Assembly: GCA_027579435.1 (NCBI GenBank)
Contig: JANBPK010000177.1
Span: forward strand, 1 to 20,257
Direction: 5' to 3'
Source: Candolleomyces eurysporus
Lineage: Eukaryota > Basidiomycota > Agaricomycetes > Agaricales > Psathyrellaceae
Length of the DNA stretch: 20,257 nucleotides
The stretch's first letter is position 1; each line of letters opens with the position of its first letter. The notes under the pieces are model-generated. The model made no database searches. It was not told the DNA's origin and saw only the letters and a list, made by a program, of their open reading frames with translations. The translations under genes were made by a program, and so were the position numbers. Positions 9,691-18,082 of this stretch are shown here, one piece after another.

Positions 9691-10180
9691 CCAGATAGTG
9701 ACCAGTGTTATTCTCAAGCCGACGATGATTAAAGTCTATTTTTTCGCCATCACCCCCAGTGAAAAGTGGCGCCGGAACGCAGTGTTTGGCCACAGAAGGT
9801 CAGGTTAGAGTCTGGGTTTGCACCGTTTTTTTAATTGTCCTATTCTCAGTGGTGTTTTGGATCGGCATCGACACGGAGTCCTTTTCTATCTTTTTTTCTC
9901 TCAATTTTGAAAGCGAGCGCCAAGATTGGGTTCCAGCTCCCAGACGACGTATTGGATTTTATTGCCTAGATCAAGGCATTTGACTTCCTAAAAAAAGAGA
10001 TCGATCCATTCGAATCCGGTCTGTATAGGCCAAGGAAAGATCATCGTTAGACCCAATGCGAGTGCAGTTCTAGCGTTCCTTTACACGTAGATTCGAAGGA
10101 TCACCGTCCAAAAACTCACGACCCGCAGGGGAGCTCAGATTAGCTGAGACTGACGTGCTGTGGAAAAATGAGAAAAAATC
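9691..10180. repeat. Duplicated spacer, copy 3, with a split tRNA-like remnant
   Basis: Around 9655-9700 and again at 9797-9825 the two halves of the forward tRNA-like element of unit I can be recognised (atttctctctaacagccc, then ccacagaaggtcag and gagtctgggtttgcacc), separated by about 90 bases of unrelated sequence. The halves are therefore split by an insertion or rearrangement. After 9885 the spacer matches 2120-2457. No gene is seen. Confidence 0.5.
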
Positions 10181-10284
10181 GGCTCAACCCAGACTCAAGC
10201 TGGAGAAATTCTGTGAGCACATGGTCATGGTAGGTCCGCTTGAGGTAAGAGAAAGACTATAATCAACTATACAACCATTGAACC
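10181..10284 (-). repeat. tRNA-like sequence, unit III copy
   Basis: On the minus strand the ends GGTTCAA and TTGAGCC pair 7 of 7 (one wobble). An A-box-like TGGTTGTATAGTTG follows the first, and CCAGCTTGAGTCTGG near the end gives a four-pair T-arm-like hairpin. At 104 nt it would need an intron or insertion to be a tRNA. Homologous copies are at 2458-2550 and 5692-5772. Confidence 0.4.
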
Positions 10285-10352
10285 GACGATCTTATGACTA
10301 CTGGACATAATCATGATCCTGTATACTGTTAATTAACCTAGGGTGGTGTCCC

Positions 10353-11401
10353 TTACGCGTTTCGCGCCTCCGCGTCTTTAAGCTCTTCGTCAAACACTTC
10401 CAGGACCTTTTGAGTGGCCACCTGTGTTGATACTTCCATCGGAAAAGAGATCGACGATGGAATGGCGATATGGCTTAAGCTGCCGTTGGCATACCCATTT
10501 GGCCGGGTCAGACAGGCCGAGCATTGAGAAGTGATGGTGTCCAAGGCTGAATGTCTCGCGTACTTTCTATCGCAGTAAGCGCAGAACGTGTTTGTCGAAT
10601 CAAGACCGGGATGCTTGCTCGTGGCCTTGACGTGTGTCCATACAATGCGAAAGGCGGTTTCCCAGCCAAGTGCGCTGATATCTTCGAGTGAGATATTTCC
10701 CAGGTCTCCCACTAGGGAAGTATAGCCCTCTTTCAGCCAAGAGGGTACTCCATGAGCTTTCCCCAATGATATCTTTTCCACGGGCGTCAGTTCGCATGAG
10801 CTCAGCCTGTCGATTGATAGAGCTGCGACCTATATTTTTGAAATAGCTCGGAGAGTCGGGACGACGCTTGTAGCGGACTAGATCTTGGGATTGACAAACC
10901 TCGGGCATATCCCACAATCTCGCCAACTTCAGGACTCCGATCCATTGCTCTTTCGAGAGGTTTGGGACCCCTAGGCCGCTAATCAAGATTTATAGCATTG
11001 AAGACGCCAGGTATTAGTCTAGTCTATCGTTTTTCAACACTTGAAAGGCGCTTACACAGGATAAATGACCTCAAGGAGACTTTCGAACTCTAGGTTCGTA
11101 CATCCAACAAGCTTGATTGGATTCTCGTCAGTCGTGCCCTCTTGCTCAGGTAAATCCCCTTGTGGAAGTGCGAACATATCGCGAAAGACAGATCGGGACC
11201 ACTTTTCCAATCCTTGCTTGACAACACGGTGCAGCGTATCCTCTACCTGATACTCAGTGAATAGGACAGTTAATCTATAATCTAAAGCGATAGACTCGCC
11301 TGAAATATAACGACTTCATGGTAAAACTTTCCACGTTTCAACGATACGTCGCGACTAGATGCAGTTGCATTCCTGCTTGCAGGGTCCGACGTGCTGATCA
11401 T
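10353..11401 (-). CDS. BTB/POZ domain protein with C-terminal CX2C-X16-CX2C zinc site, type 1 copy D
   Basis: Exons 11401-11300 (102 nt), 11246-11056, 10978-10900 and 10829-10353 encode 282 residues without lesions; introns are 53, 77 and 70 bp. BTB blocks are KFYHEVVIFQ, VEDTLHRVVKQGLEKWS, SVFRDMFALPQGD and FESLLEVIYP, followed by LSKEQWIGVLKLARLWDMPE. The zinc site is FCAYC...QCSAC with 16 residues between. Intron 1 has the GC donor with a CAG acceptor; introns 2 and 3 use TAG acceptors. Only 189 bp separate its start from the stop of copy E, which lies upstream on the same strand. This is the one place where an intact type-1/type-2 pair survives. Confidence 0.85.
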
Positions 11402-11590
11402 TGTTTCGAATTCGACAATATGACTCAACGAGAAGGGAGAGAAACAATGAAATCGGTAATCGATAAAGCATCGAAGAAAGATGCCAATTACATCGGGAGC
11501 TCGTGACCCGGGGGCGCTAAACTGCACGCGGAACAGAGAATGGGCCATATTCTATTATAATTGAATCGATTTGCTAAAAACCGCAACATG

Positions 11591-12625
11591 TCATGCGTTT
11601 CGTAGTTCTGCTTCCTTCAATTCCTCCTCAAACACCTCTTCGACCTTCTTACCAGCGACGACTTTAGAAATTGACGCAGATCCTGCGTTGGGAGCCAGTA
11701 ATGCGTCGGATGGGAATGCAACGGAAATCAGCCCGCTAACCCAGCCATTTGGGACCATTCCGCAGCATGGGCAGGCGGTTGTGTAACTTGAAATGGCTTG
11801 CTTCCGCTCGTTGTGCTGACTGCAGTAAGTACAGAATTTGTTCCTTGTGTCCCCCAACTGGGAAATGTCTGCAGCAGACTCGAAATGAGCCCAGACAATA
11901 CGGAAGGCAGTTTCCCAGCCAAGGCCACTGATCTCTTGTAGAGAGCTTGATTTGAGATTGGACACCAGAGCAGTGTAGCCCTCCTTCAGCCAAGAGGGCA
12001 CTCCGTGCGACTTGCCAAGGGTAACTTTCTCCACCGGGGTCAGTTCGCACTCGGTTAGCTCCTCGATAGCTAGGGCAGCAATCTATAAACAGTCAAAGTA
12101 ATGTGAGCGCTTAAAGAAGAACCATATAATGGAGAGGAAATACTTCAGGCATATCCCATAGCCTTGCCAACTTCAGCGCTCCGATCCACTGATCTTTCGA
12201 GAGTTTTGCACCTTTTAAACCTCTGCTAGGATGAGTCTCTGATAACTTCCAGATTACTGGCCGACACCTACTCAGGATAGAGCACCTCAAGCAAGCTTTC
12301 GAACTCAAAGTTGGTGCATCCGACAAGGGTGATGGGATTATCGTCGGATCCGCCTTCGACTTGAGATCGATCTCCTTGGGGAAGTTCGAACATATCCCGG
12401 AAGACGGATCGGGAGTACTTTTCAAGCCCACGTTTATTAACACGGTGTAGAGTATCCTCTACCTAATTCCAGCTGTGTTTGATAATGCAAAGTCTTATTG
12501 ATTGATCTACTCACGCGAAGCACCACGGATTCATGATAAAACCTCCCCCGTTGTAGTGTCGATTCCGACTGTGGGCGGTGGGCTGCATTAGGTGAGGCTT
12601 CGTCGGGCAGTGGCATACTTGACAT
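11591..12625 (-). CDS. BTB/POZ domain protein with C-terminal CX2C-X16-CX2C zinc site, type 2 copy E
   Basis: Exons 12625-12515, 12462-12272, 12222-12144 and 12082-11591 encode 290 residues; introns are 52, 49 and 61 bp at the same positions as in type 1. BTB blocks are RFYHESVVLR, VEDTLHRVNKRGLEKYS, SVFRDMFELPQGD and FESLLEVLYP, followed by LSKDQWIGALKLARLWDMPE and VEKVTLGKSHGVPSWLKEGY. The zinc site is FCTYC...ACPCC, again with 16 residues between. The last exon is 15 nt longer than in type 1. Intron 1 has an ordinary GTGAGT donor. It is the only intact type-2 gene in the window; one full pseudogene and two stubs belong to the same type. The function beyond a BTB adaptor with a possible zinc module is unknown. 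Confidence 0.85.
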
Positions 12626-13456
12626 AGAAGATGGTGTCTTATCGGCGGACGAGGGAGAAAGCTTAAACTGTCTTCCCTGATCGATGGCGATTCAAGGCCC
12701 GGGAGTCACCCGCGTGATCTCATACGGTTTAGGCGCTCGTGTTAACTCACACCCAGCTCACCCGGCCCTCAACTTCAGTGTGTGCGCGTCGGTGCTTACA
12801 GCGATTCAGCTCTAGTCTGTTGCGCCAGTCAGTATCTGGTGAAAGGCCCCTATACACAATGTTCCTTTTGAAACTGGTTTTTCTTGTGGTTTTCCCTATC
12901 GAGTCGCTTGGGGGTTTATGTCAGACTGACTTGTCAAAAACCAATCCAGTACCCGGATCATAAAAATTCTGTCTAAAGATGCTCCAGTTCCCAAGTTTGA
13001 TCCAGGGCCAAACCACAATTCACATATCCTGCGTCGAGGCACCCTTCTCGGAGTTTCCGGAGGCGACACAGGAGATTCTAGGGGAATTTTGTCTCCCCGA
13101 AAATTCATTTGGAGCGCCAAGTCAGCCAAGATATCCTCAATCTCCCTGAAAATGGAACCGAAATAGAAATTGGGCGTTGGCTTGCGTTGGCGCTCAGCTG
13201 ATTTGAACCCGTGCCGCGCTCGTCTTGTCCTTCCAAAGTTCAGATCAGCGGCAATGTTGACATCATGAAATATAAACACGCCTCATTCAATCATTCCATC
13301 AACCGAAGTGCTTGACATCGGGAACGAGTGATTGTTCGACAAAGGAAGATCTGCATTTATTGTGTTATGATTATCACAGCTCACCATGATACATAGGGAG
13401 CCAGGGTTCTGTTCGAAAGACTCCTGTTAGAGCTTAGTGCACATAGGACTTCCAGC
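12626..13456. other. Intergenic region between the BTB array and the 7-TM gene
   Basis: The part up to about 12860 is the duplicated upstream flank of the type-2 BTB gene (compare 4941-5200). After that the sequence appears single-copy in this window and forms the right edge of the array. No gene, tRNA or clear repeat is supported in 12870-13450. Open frames here are short and without recognisable domains. Confidence 0.5.
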
Positions 13457-13464
13457 ATATAAGG
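13457..13464 (+). promoter_or_regulatory. TATA-like box of the 7-TM gene
   Basis: ATATAAGG lies 60 bases before the ATG at 13524, and a C/T-rich stretch (cctccttacctcaact) directly precedes the start. Spacing would put a transcription start near 13490. Inferred from sequence and position only. Confidence 0.4.
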
Positions 13465-13523
13465 GTTGCTGTCGGTACTTTAAATTGACCTAGACTCGCC
13501 CCGCAAACCTCCTTACCTCAACT

Positions 13524-14877
13524 ATGTCTGATAGGTCGAATGACGCGCTAGAGCAACTGACTCTCGTTGGCGCTCGCAGTCTGTTCGCCAACCTCTGTAT
13601 AACCATGGTAGGAATTGGTACGTACATACATTGGAAGTTCTCTTGTCATTTGGCTCTTCCTTGAATTGGAGTTAATCGATATCCGCTCCCTGGCAGGTGT
13701 CCACCTATTCATGGCTCTCTATGGTCTTTCGGTGTTCTTGGAAACTCCAAAAGATCTGAGAGAGGGTCGAAGGAGATACATCGCTCTGAGCTTTGTGTTC
13801 ACCCTCCTTGCATCGGTATCCGCGTCAGTTGATATGGCTTCGGTATTTCAAATTCTTTTTCGAGCCACCTCCGGTACGGATTTTTATAAGATCGTGGCTG
13901 AAACCAACACTCTCTGGTTGCGGTACTTCACTACTGTGACGATGGCGGTGGGCATTTTCGTCGGGGACGCATTACTTGTAAGTGTGCCGTCGCATTGGGT
14001 AGGTTGTCAAGGCCGCATTGATCCATTTCGATGATGGCAGGTGTACCGATGCTACATGGTCTTGGCCCACTACAGATGGGTCGCAATCATCCCCGCGCTA
14101 CTGTCTGTTTCCGCATTCGGTACGTCGTCTCAAGCTTCTGAAGCATCTCAAGTACGACTAGGCTGACCATCCTTGGTTGGATCACCATTACTCTGACCCC
14201 AGTCGTCTTCATGGTAGACGAGTTTGCCTTAGACCTCGACAAGGACCGAACCACCAACCCCTTACCTACTGTTACGCAGATGTTAACAGTTTGCACAAAC
14301 ATACTCGTCACGGCACTCATCTCGTTCCACCTCTATCACGCTCGACGTGCTTTGGCCCAAATGCTCCCGTCCCACGACACCCGGCTGTACACAGGAGTGG
14401 TCGCCATCTTGGTTGAATCTGCCGTCCCACTCACCCTGTTAGGACCAATCACAGCCGCACTCCAATTAGCACCCTTCCCGAAGAATCAGACTGCAGCCCA
14501 AGCGCTCGTGGCAACATATAATATCATCGGTGGTCTGTTCTATTCATTCTGTGTAAGTTCTCAACGGAATCGACTTCTCTCACTGAGTTCCTGATACTGA
14601 TTTAAACTGAATTCCGTAGACCTTATCACCCCATATGATCATCTTCCGAGTCACCACTGGTCGATCTTGGCTGAGGTTCCCGTCAGGAAAGGACAGCGAC
14701 GCTTCACCGATTTCCAATCCCATTAACTTCGCCCAGCAACGCACAGCCGAATCTGCATTCTTCTCGTCACAGCATCATTCGAGAAGTTCTCCCGGGATTG
14801 CAGAGGTTGCAACGCCAAGCAACCTTGACTTTGCGAGTTCTAAAGGGGATGGATTGAACGAGAAGTTCTTGGCTTAG
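13524..14877 (+). CDS. Seven-transmembrane protein of a type common in Agaricomycetes
   Basis: Five exons, 13524-13617, 13697-13977, 14041-14119, 14203-14552 and 14620-14877, join in frame to 353 residues. About seven hydrophobic segments follow an extracellular-size N-terminus: around VHLFMALYGLSVFL, YIALSFVFTLLASV, FTTVTMAVGIFVGDALL, WVAIIPALLSVSAF, TVCTNILVTALISFHLY, VVAILVESAVPLTLLG and YNIIGGLFYSFC. A hydrophilic Ser-rich tail of about 70 residues ends in NEKFLA. The topology is GPCR-like, but no known receptor signature was recognised; this kind of protein is usually annotated as hypothetical in mushrooms. Introns begin GTACGT, GTAAGT, GTACGT and GTAAGT. The third intron (14120-14202) is the least certain: the shorter alternative ending at 14161 would give an immediate stop. 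Confidence 0.72.
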
Positions 14878-15185
14878 GATGTTACTCTCATATGAAATAT
14901 TTGGTGTAACCAGAATACGACATGCCCGACCATCTGTTGAGATTAGTTGCAACGCTTTGTAATATACTAGTATATGCCTCCTTTTTGAAGTGATCCTGAG
15001 ACGGGTTCATACAACTCTTCTACAAACATTCAGACAAGCTTGATGATGGGCCATTACTGACGTCAACCCCCAAGCCGACTAGATAGAAAAACCCGATTAG
15101 AAAATCCTATCATATGCCGCCATAGTATGCGTTATGATCGTTTGAGAAACGCACACACTGAACCTGTGTGAAGTGGCCGATGCTT
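14878..15185. other. Intergenic, nothing recognised
   Basis: A/T-rich 3' flank of the 7-TM gene followed by unremarkable sequence. A short hairpin (cacac..gtgtg, about 15160-15176) lies just before the foldback element. No gene is supported. Confidence 0.45.
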
Positions 15186-15321
15186 CGCACGGCAAGTACC
15201 GAGGCATTTTTGACCGGAATCAGCGGCCGGAGTGATGGCTGCACATGCCGGAAGCACCGTCTTGGCACGCATCGACCCCCGTAGTACCCGAGTCAAAAAT
15301 GCCTCGGAACTCATGCGTGCG
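15186..15321. mobile_element. Foldback/MITE-like element
   Basis: A perfect 16-bp inverted repeat (CCGAGGCATTTTTGAC at 15199-15214 and its complement at 15292-15307) lies inside a longer, imperfect terminal inverted repeat of about 30 bp whose outer ends both begin CGCACG. The interior is about 77 bp and has no coding capacity. Size and structure suit a miniature inverted-repeat element or a foldback. No target-site duplication was found, and only one copy is in the window, so mobility is inferred. Confidence 0.4.
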
Positions 15322-15500
15322 TCTATGTTAGGTTCTAGTTCCCTTGGAAAGATACTACGAGCATTTGAACGAAAATCCTCACCAAGAGCAGTCTGAGATT
15401 AGTAAGAACAAAGGGGGAAAAGAGCTTGAAATCCTTTACGTCTATTACAACAGCCTCTGGGTACAACAATCCCAGCATATCCAATTGTAGCCATATGACA
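15322..15500. other. 3' flank of the oxygenase gene
   Basis: A short non-coding stretch between the foldback element and the oxygenase stop. No terminator motif or gene is recognised. Confidence 0.35.
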
Positions 15501-16275
15501 TCACTCCTCGAAGCTTTGGCGAAACAGAAGGTCGCTACGCAAAGTGTACTTTAATCCCTTGACGACATCTTCCCCGCTGTGCCAAAGACCTCTTTGTTGG
15601 AATATCAGCACCCTTCCTTTCTTCGGCTCAACATCATAGGCGCGTTTGGCACTTGTGTCGTGGAATCGCGTTGCTCCTCCTTTCACATCATCGTTCCCGA
15701 GGTAAACCTGTATGGTAACTCTCGATTTACGTCCATCAGGGAGTTCCAGCTGACCATCACAATGTCCTCGGAAATACTGTCCTGAGCCATAGCGAAGGTA
15801 GCTGAGGCGCTCGTTCATGCTACCGATCAGCGTTAGAATTTTTGAAGCGCTGCTAGAAATTGTTGAAACTTGCTCACCCTACAAGTTTCCAGGTGCCTTG
15901 GAGGCGACCCGGAGGAGAGATGACCGTCTCCCAAGGACTGCCCGGCTTTATCTCGATCAGTTCTTGGACGTGAGGCAGAATGCGTTGGAAGATGACCGCT
16001 GCAGCGTCATGATCGAACCGCAGGATTCTCTCGCTATTGCGATAGCTCGTGTCGACATATTGCTGATGTGCCTCCAAACCATAGTGGACAGCTGCTTGAG
16101 CCCATTTTGCGTCGGATTCCGCCAACGCAATCAGAGCCTCGCATTCTTCCGAGCTGAATAAATCGTCAATGACTTTGGCGTAGGAACCATCATACTCGCG
16201 AGCCACAGGGGTGGTCGACCAGTCCAGAACGGGTGCCGGCCCCTGGTCTAGTCTCGGCTCGAAAGTCAGCTTCAT
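15501..16275 (-). CDS. 2-oxoglutarate/Fe(II) oxygenase, prolyl 4-hydroxylase-like
   Basis: Two exons (16275-15878 and 15819-15501; 58-bp intron with GTGAGC donor and TAG acceptor) encode 238 residues. The P4H-type catalytic core is complete. The iron ligands are His152 and Asp154 (motif HCD) and His213 (WHSGE), and Lys223, exactly ten residues after His213, is the expected 2-oxoglutarate-binding residue. Supporting motifs are LSYLRYGSGQYF, SRVTIQVYLG, GGATRF and GRVLIFQQRG. Such enzymes hydroxylate a protein or small-molecule substrate using O2 and 2-oxoglutarate; the substrate is unknown. No signal peptide is seen, so a soluble enzyme is likely. An in-frame ATG at 16362 exists, but a TATAAAGG at 16350-16343 lies between the two, so MKLTFEP at 16275 is preferred. 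Confidence 0.82.
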
Positions 16276-16342
16276 TGGGTTGGGCTTGGTAGATGAAAAG
16301 AACGAGGACAGAAGGCGATGATCTGTACTGAGTGTCGACTGT

Positions 16343-16350
16343 CCTTTATA
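16343..16350 (-). promoter_or_regulatory. TATA box of the oxygenase gene
   Basis: TATAAAGG on the minus strand lies about 68 bases before the chosen ATG at 16275. This would place the transcription start near 16315 and argues against the upstream ATG at 16362 as the start. Confidence 0.45.
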
Positions 16351-16659
16351 TCCTTGGCCCATTATAGCATTTATGTAACACAGCCTCTTGATTCTGTGTG
16401 ACTCCGAGTTGCGACCAGGGAAAGCCTTCAACGGTCCCGCTCTGGCTGTAAACGGCTCTATGTTTGAGTGGCCGGCTGAACAGAGCTGCACAGCAACTCC
16501 GGCGCTGTGAGAATATTATGAGCTCTGTGGGTGAAGTCGACGACAACCGTCCTACAATGACCGAGTTCCAGTTGTGGAGTCGGAGCCTCAGGTGCTTTAC
16601 GATTGAGGTCGCGAAGCCGAGGCGCCTGATTCATAGCATTGAAGACTGTTTTCAACGAT

Positions 16660-17480
16660 CTATTCATCGACCTGAAAAAACATAGAGTCACTTCGCATTG
16701 AGTACTTTGTCCTTTTCACCTCCTTTTCACCACCTTTTCACCGGTATGCCAAATAGGATATTGCCGGAATATCAGAACCTTCCCTGGCTTTGGTTCAAGG
16801 TCGATATAGTGCTGTCCACTACTATTGCGAATCCTTGTTGCACCTCCTTCGACCTCGCTCTCTCCAAGATGGAAATGGATCGTTACTCTCGAATTGCGCC
16901 TATCCTCGAGCTCGACAAGAGTATCAATGTGTTCTCCAAAGAACTGTTCTGGTCCATAATGGAGGAAGCTGGGCCGTTTGTTGGCCCTGATATTTTGAAT
17001 GAGGTGCCACAAGCCAAGATCCAATTCTAATAGATGTATCCCTAGAAAGAAGAGAGCTCACCTAGCAAGCCTCCGTACACCCGTCTCTTCGAGGTACCAA
17101 TGTTCTCAATGACCCCTCGCCATGAATCCCCCAGTTTGATCTCGAATAGCTCGAGACGTAAAGGGCAGCCTTTGGTATATCGACTCTGCCGCGTCCTGGT
17201 TGAACCTGAGAATCCTTTCGCTGTAGCGAAAGCTTGTATCTATGTACTTGTCGTTAGGCCCCATGCCAAAGTTGATGAAGCCTGGTGTCCATTTTTTGTC
17301 CGACTCTGCCAGCGCGATGAGGGCGGCGCATTCTTGAGCGAGCACGTCGTCGATGATCTTGACGTAACAGCCTTCGTACCCCAGAAAGCGGTGTTGTGAC
17401 TCGTCGAGGGTTGGCGCTTCTGGGTCCCAGACGGAATGTGATCAAGCGTGTGGACGGAATGTCAATGTCTGAGCGTCAAC
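16660..17480 (-). pseudogene. Prolyl 4-hydroxylase-like oxygenase, inactivated paralogue
   Basis: This aligns with the intact oxygenase at 15501-16275 over its whole length. Recognisable blocks are YVKIIDDVLAQECAALIALAE, DTSFRYSERILRFNQDAAE, FLHYGPEQFFGEHID (iron ligands His and Asp kept), SRVTIHFHLGE, GGATRI and KVLIFRQYPIWHTGE (distal His kept). Lesions are an in-frame stop with no usable ATG upstream (about 17440), one extra T in the run at 17160-17162 that shifts the frame in the middle of exon 1, and a third copy of an 11-bp tandem repeat at 16711-16743. That last lesion truncates the frame (stop 16716-16718) three residues before the position of the 2-oxoglutarate-binding lysine. The old reading frame continues to a stop at 16660-16662. 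The exon/intron boundary (GTGAGC donor at 17061) is preserved. Confidence 0.75.
16711..16743. repeat. Triple 11-bp tandem repeat in the oxygenase pseudogene
   Basis: Three head-to-tail units CCTTTTCACCt, CCTTTTCACCa and CCTTTTCACCg. Alignment with the intact paralogue fits two units; the third adds 11 bases and shifts the frame. Confidence 0.85.
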
Positions 17481-18082
17481 TGCTTGAGGCTATGAGCATG
17501 CATAGCCCTCGCGACGTCCGAGCTTATGGGACTGAGAGAAACGTCGGCCAGTGTGGGATCTGTTGGTGTCGTGACCATGACTATTATGGTTGATGGTTGA
17601 ACAAGGTAACAGATGCCGCATGTTTTGAACACCGAGCGAGCGCCCAGCAAGCGCCTGATACTGACATGGAAACTCCACCTTCAACAGGCACGGATAACTA
17701 TTATTTGAAGATGCTAGTGTGTACATTGAGAACGATGGAAAGCAACATGGGAAATGCGAAAACTGGGTGTACGGTACGAGCGTCGCCTCTAATCTACCAG
17801 AAAAAGTCCATGGACCCCGCGCACGTACACAATTCATTGCACCTAAAACAAATAGCGACGACTGGTAGAATCGTCATAAACATGATCGAAAAGAGACTGA
17901 GAGATTGACATGTGTAGCTATAAACGACAGTAAAAATACAGTGTCAGCGAGAGGAATAGATGGTCGCAAGTGATTAAATAGTTGTTAGGCATACAAGTTA
18001 ATGTTGGTAGAGCAGTGAGGGGGGCTCAAGGTTGGTGTCAATGCTAGTGTACAGAGGCCCCATTAGATGAAAATAAATATGA
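17481..18082. other. Intergenic region, no gene supported
   Basis: Between the oxygenase pseudogene and the convergent end of the right-hand gene. Several open frames of 60-115 codons exist on both strands, but none has a recognisable domain or splice partners. The stretch near 17480-17600 may hold the lost 5' end of the pseudogene. The part after 17900 is A/T-rich and fits the 3' UTR of the gene to the right. Confidence 0.4.

Larger units (their letters stand above)
1227..12860. repeat. Nested tandem-duplication array of DENN 3'-end plus BTB genes
   Basis: By eye three large units can be aligned. Unit I runs from about 1227 to 5260, unit II from 5262 to 8817 (itself holding an internal second BTB subunit from about 7290), and unit III from 8818 to about 12860. 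Each begins with all or part of the DENN gene 3' end, followed by a spacer with tRNA-like sequence, then a type-1 BTB gene on the minus strand, then an intact or decayed type-2 BTB gene. Homology between units I and III continues upstream of the type-2 gene to about 5200 and 12860. Unit II has lost much of the DENN piece and most of the type-2 gene. Exon 3 of copies A and B differs at 5 of 79 bases. Confidence 0.8.

Noticed and set aside
2700..12625. Direct repeats that might be a CRISPR-like or satellite array
   Set aside because: The repeat units are kilobase-sized genes with introns, diverged from each other, in a eukaryotic setting; there are no short regularly spaced repeats.
13200..13216. 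B-box-like GGGTTCAAATC on the minus strand, suggesting a tRNA
   Set aside because: The bases on either side do not pair into a T stem, and no matching A box or acceptor stem lies at the right distance.
14120..14161. A shorter third intron in the 7-TM gene ending at TAG 14159-14161
   Set aside because: Joining there gives GGC followed directly by TGA. The acceptor at 14200-14202 keeps the frame open.
17490..17908. Overlapping open frames on both strands between the oxygenase pseudogene and the right-hand gene
   Set aside because: No domain, no splice partners and ordinary composition; lengths are what chance gives in this base composition.
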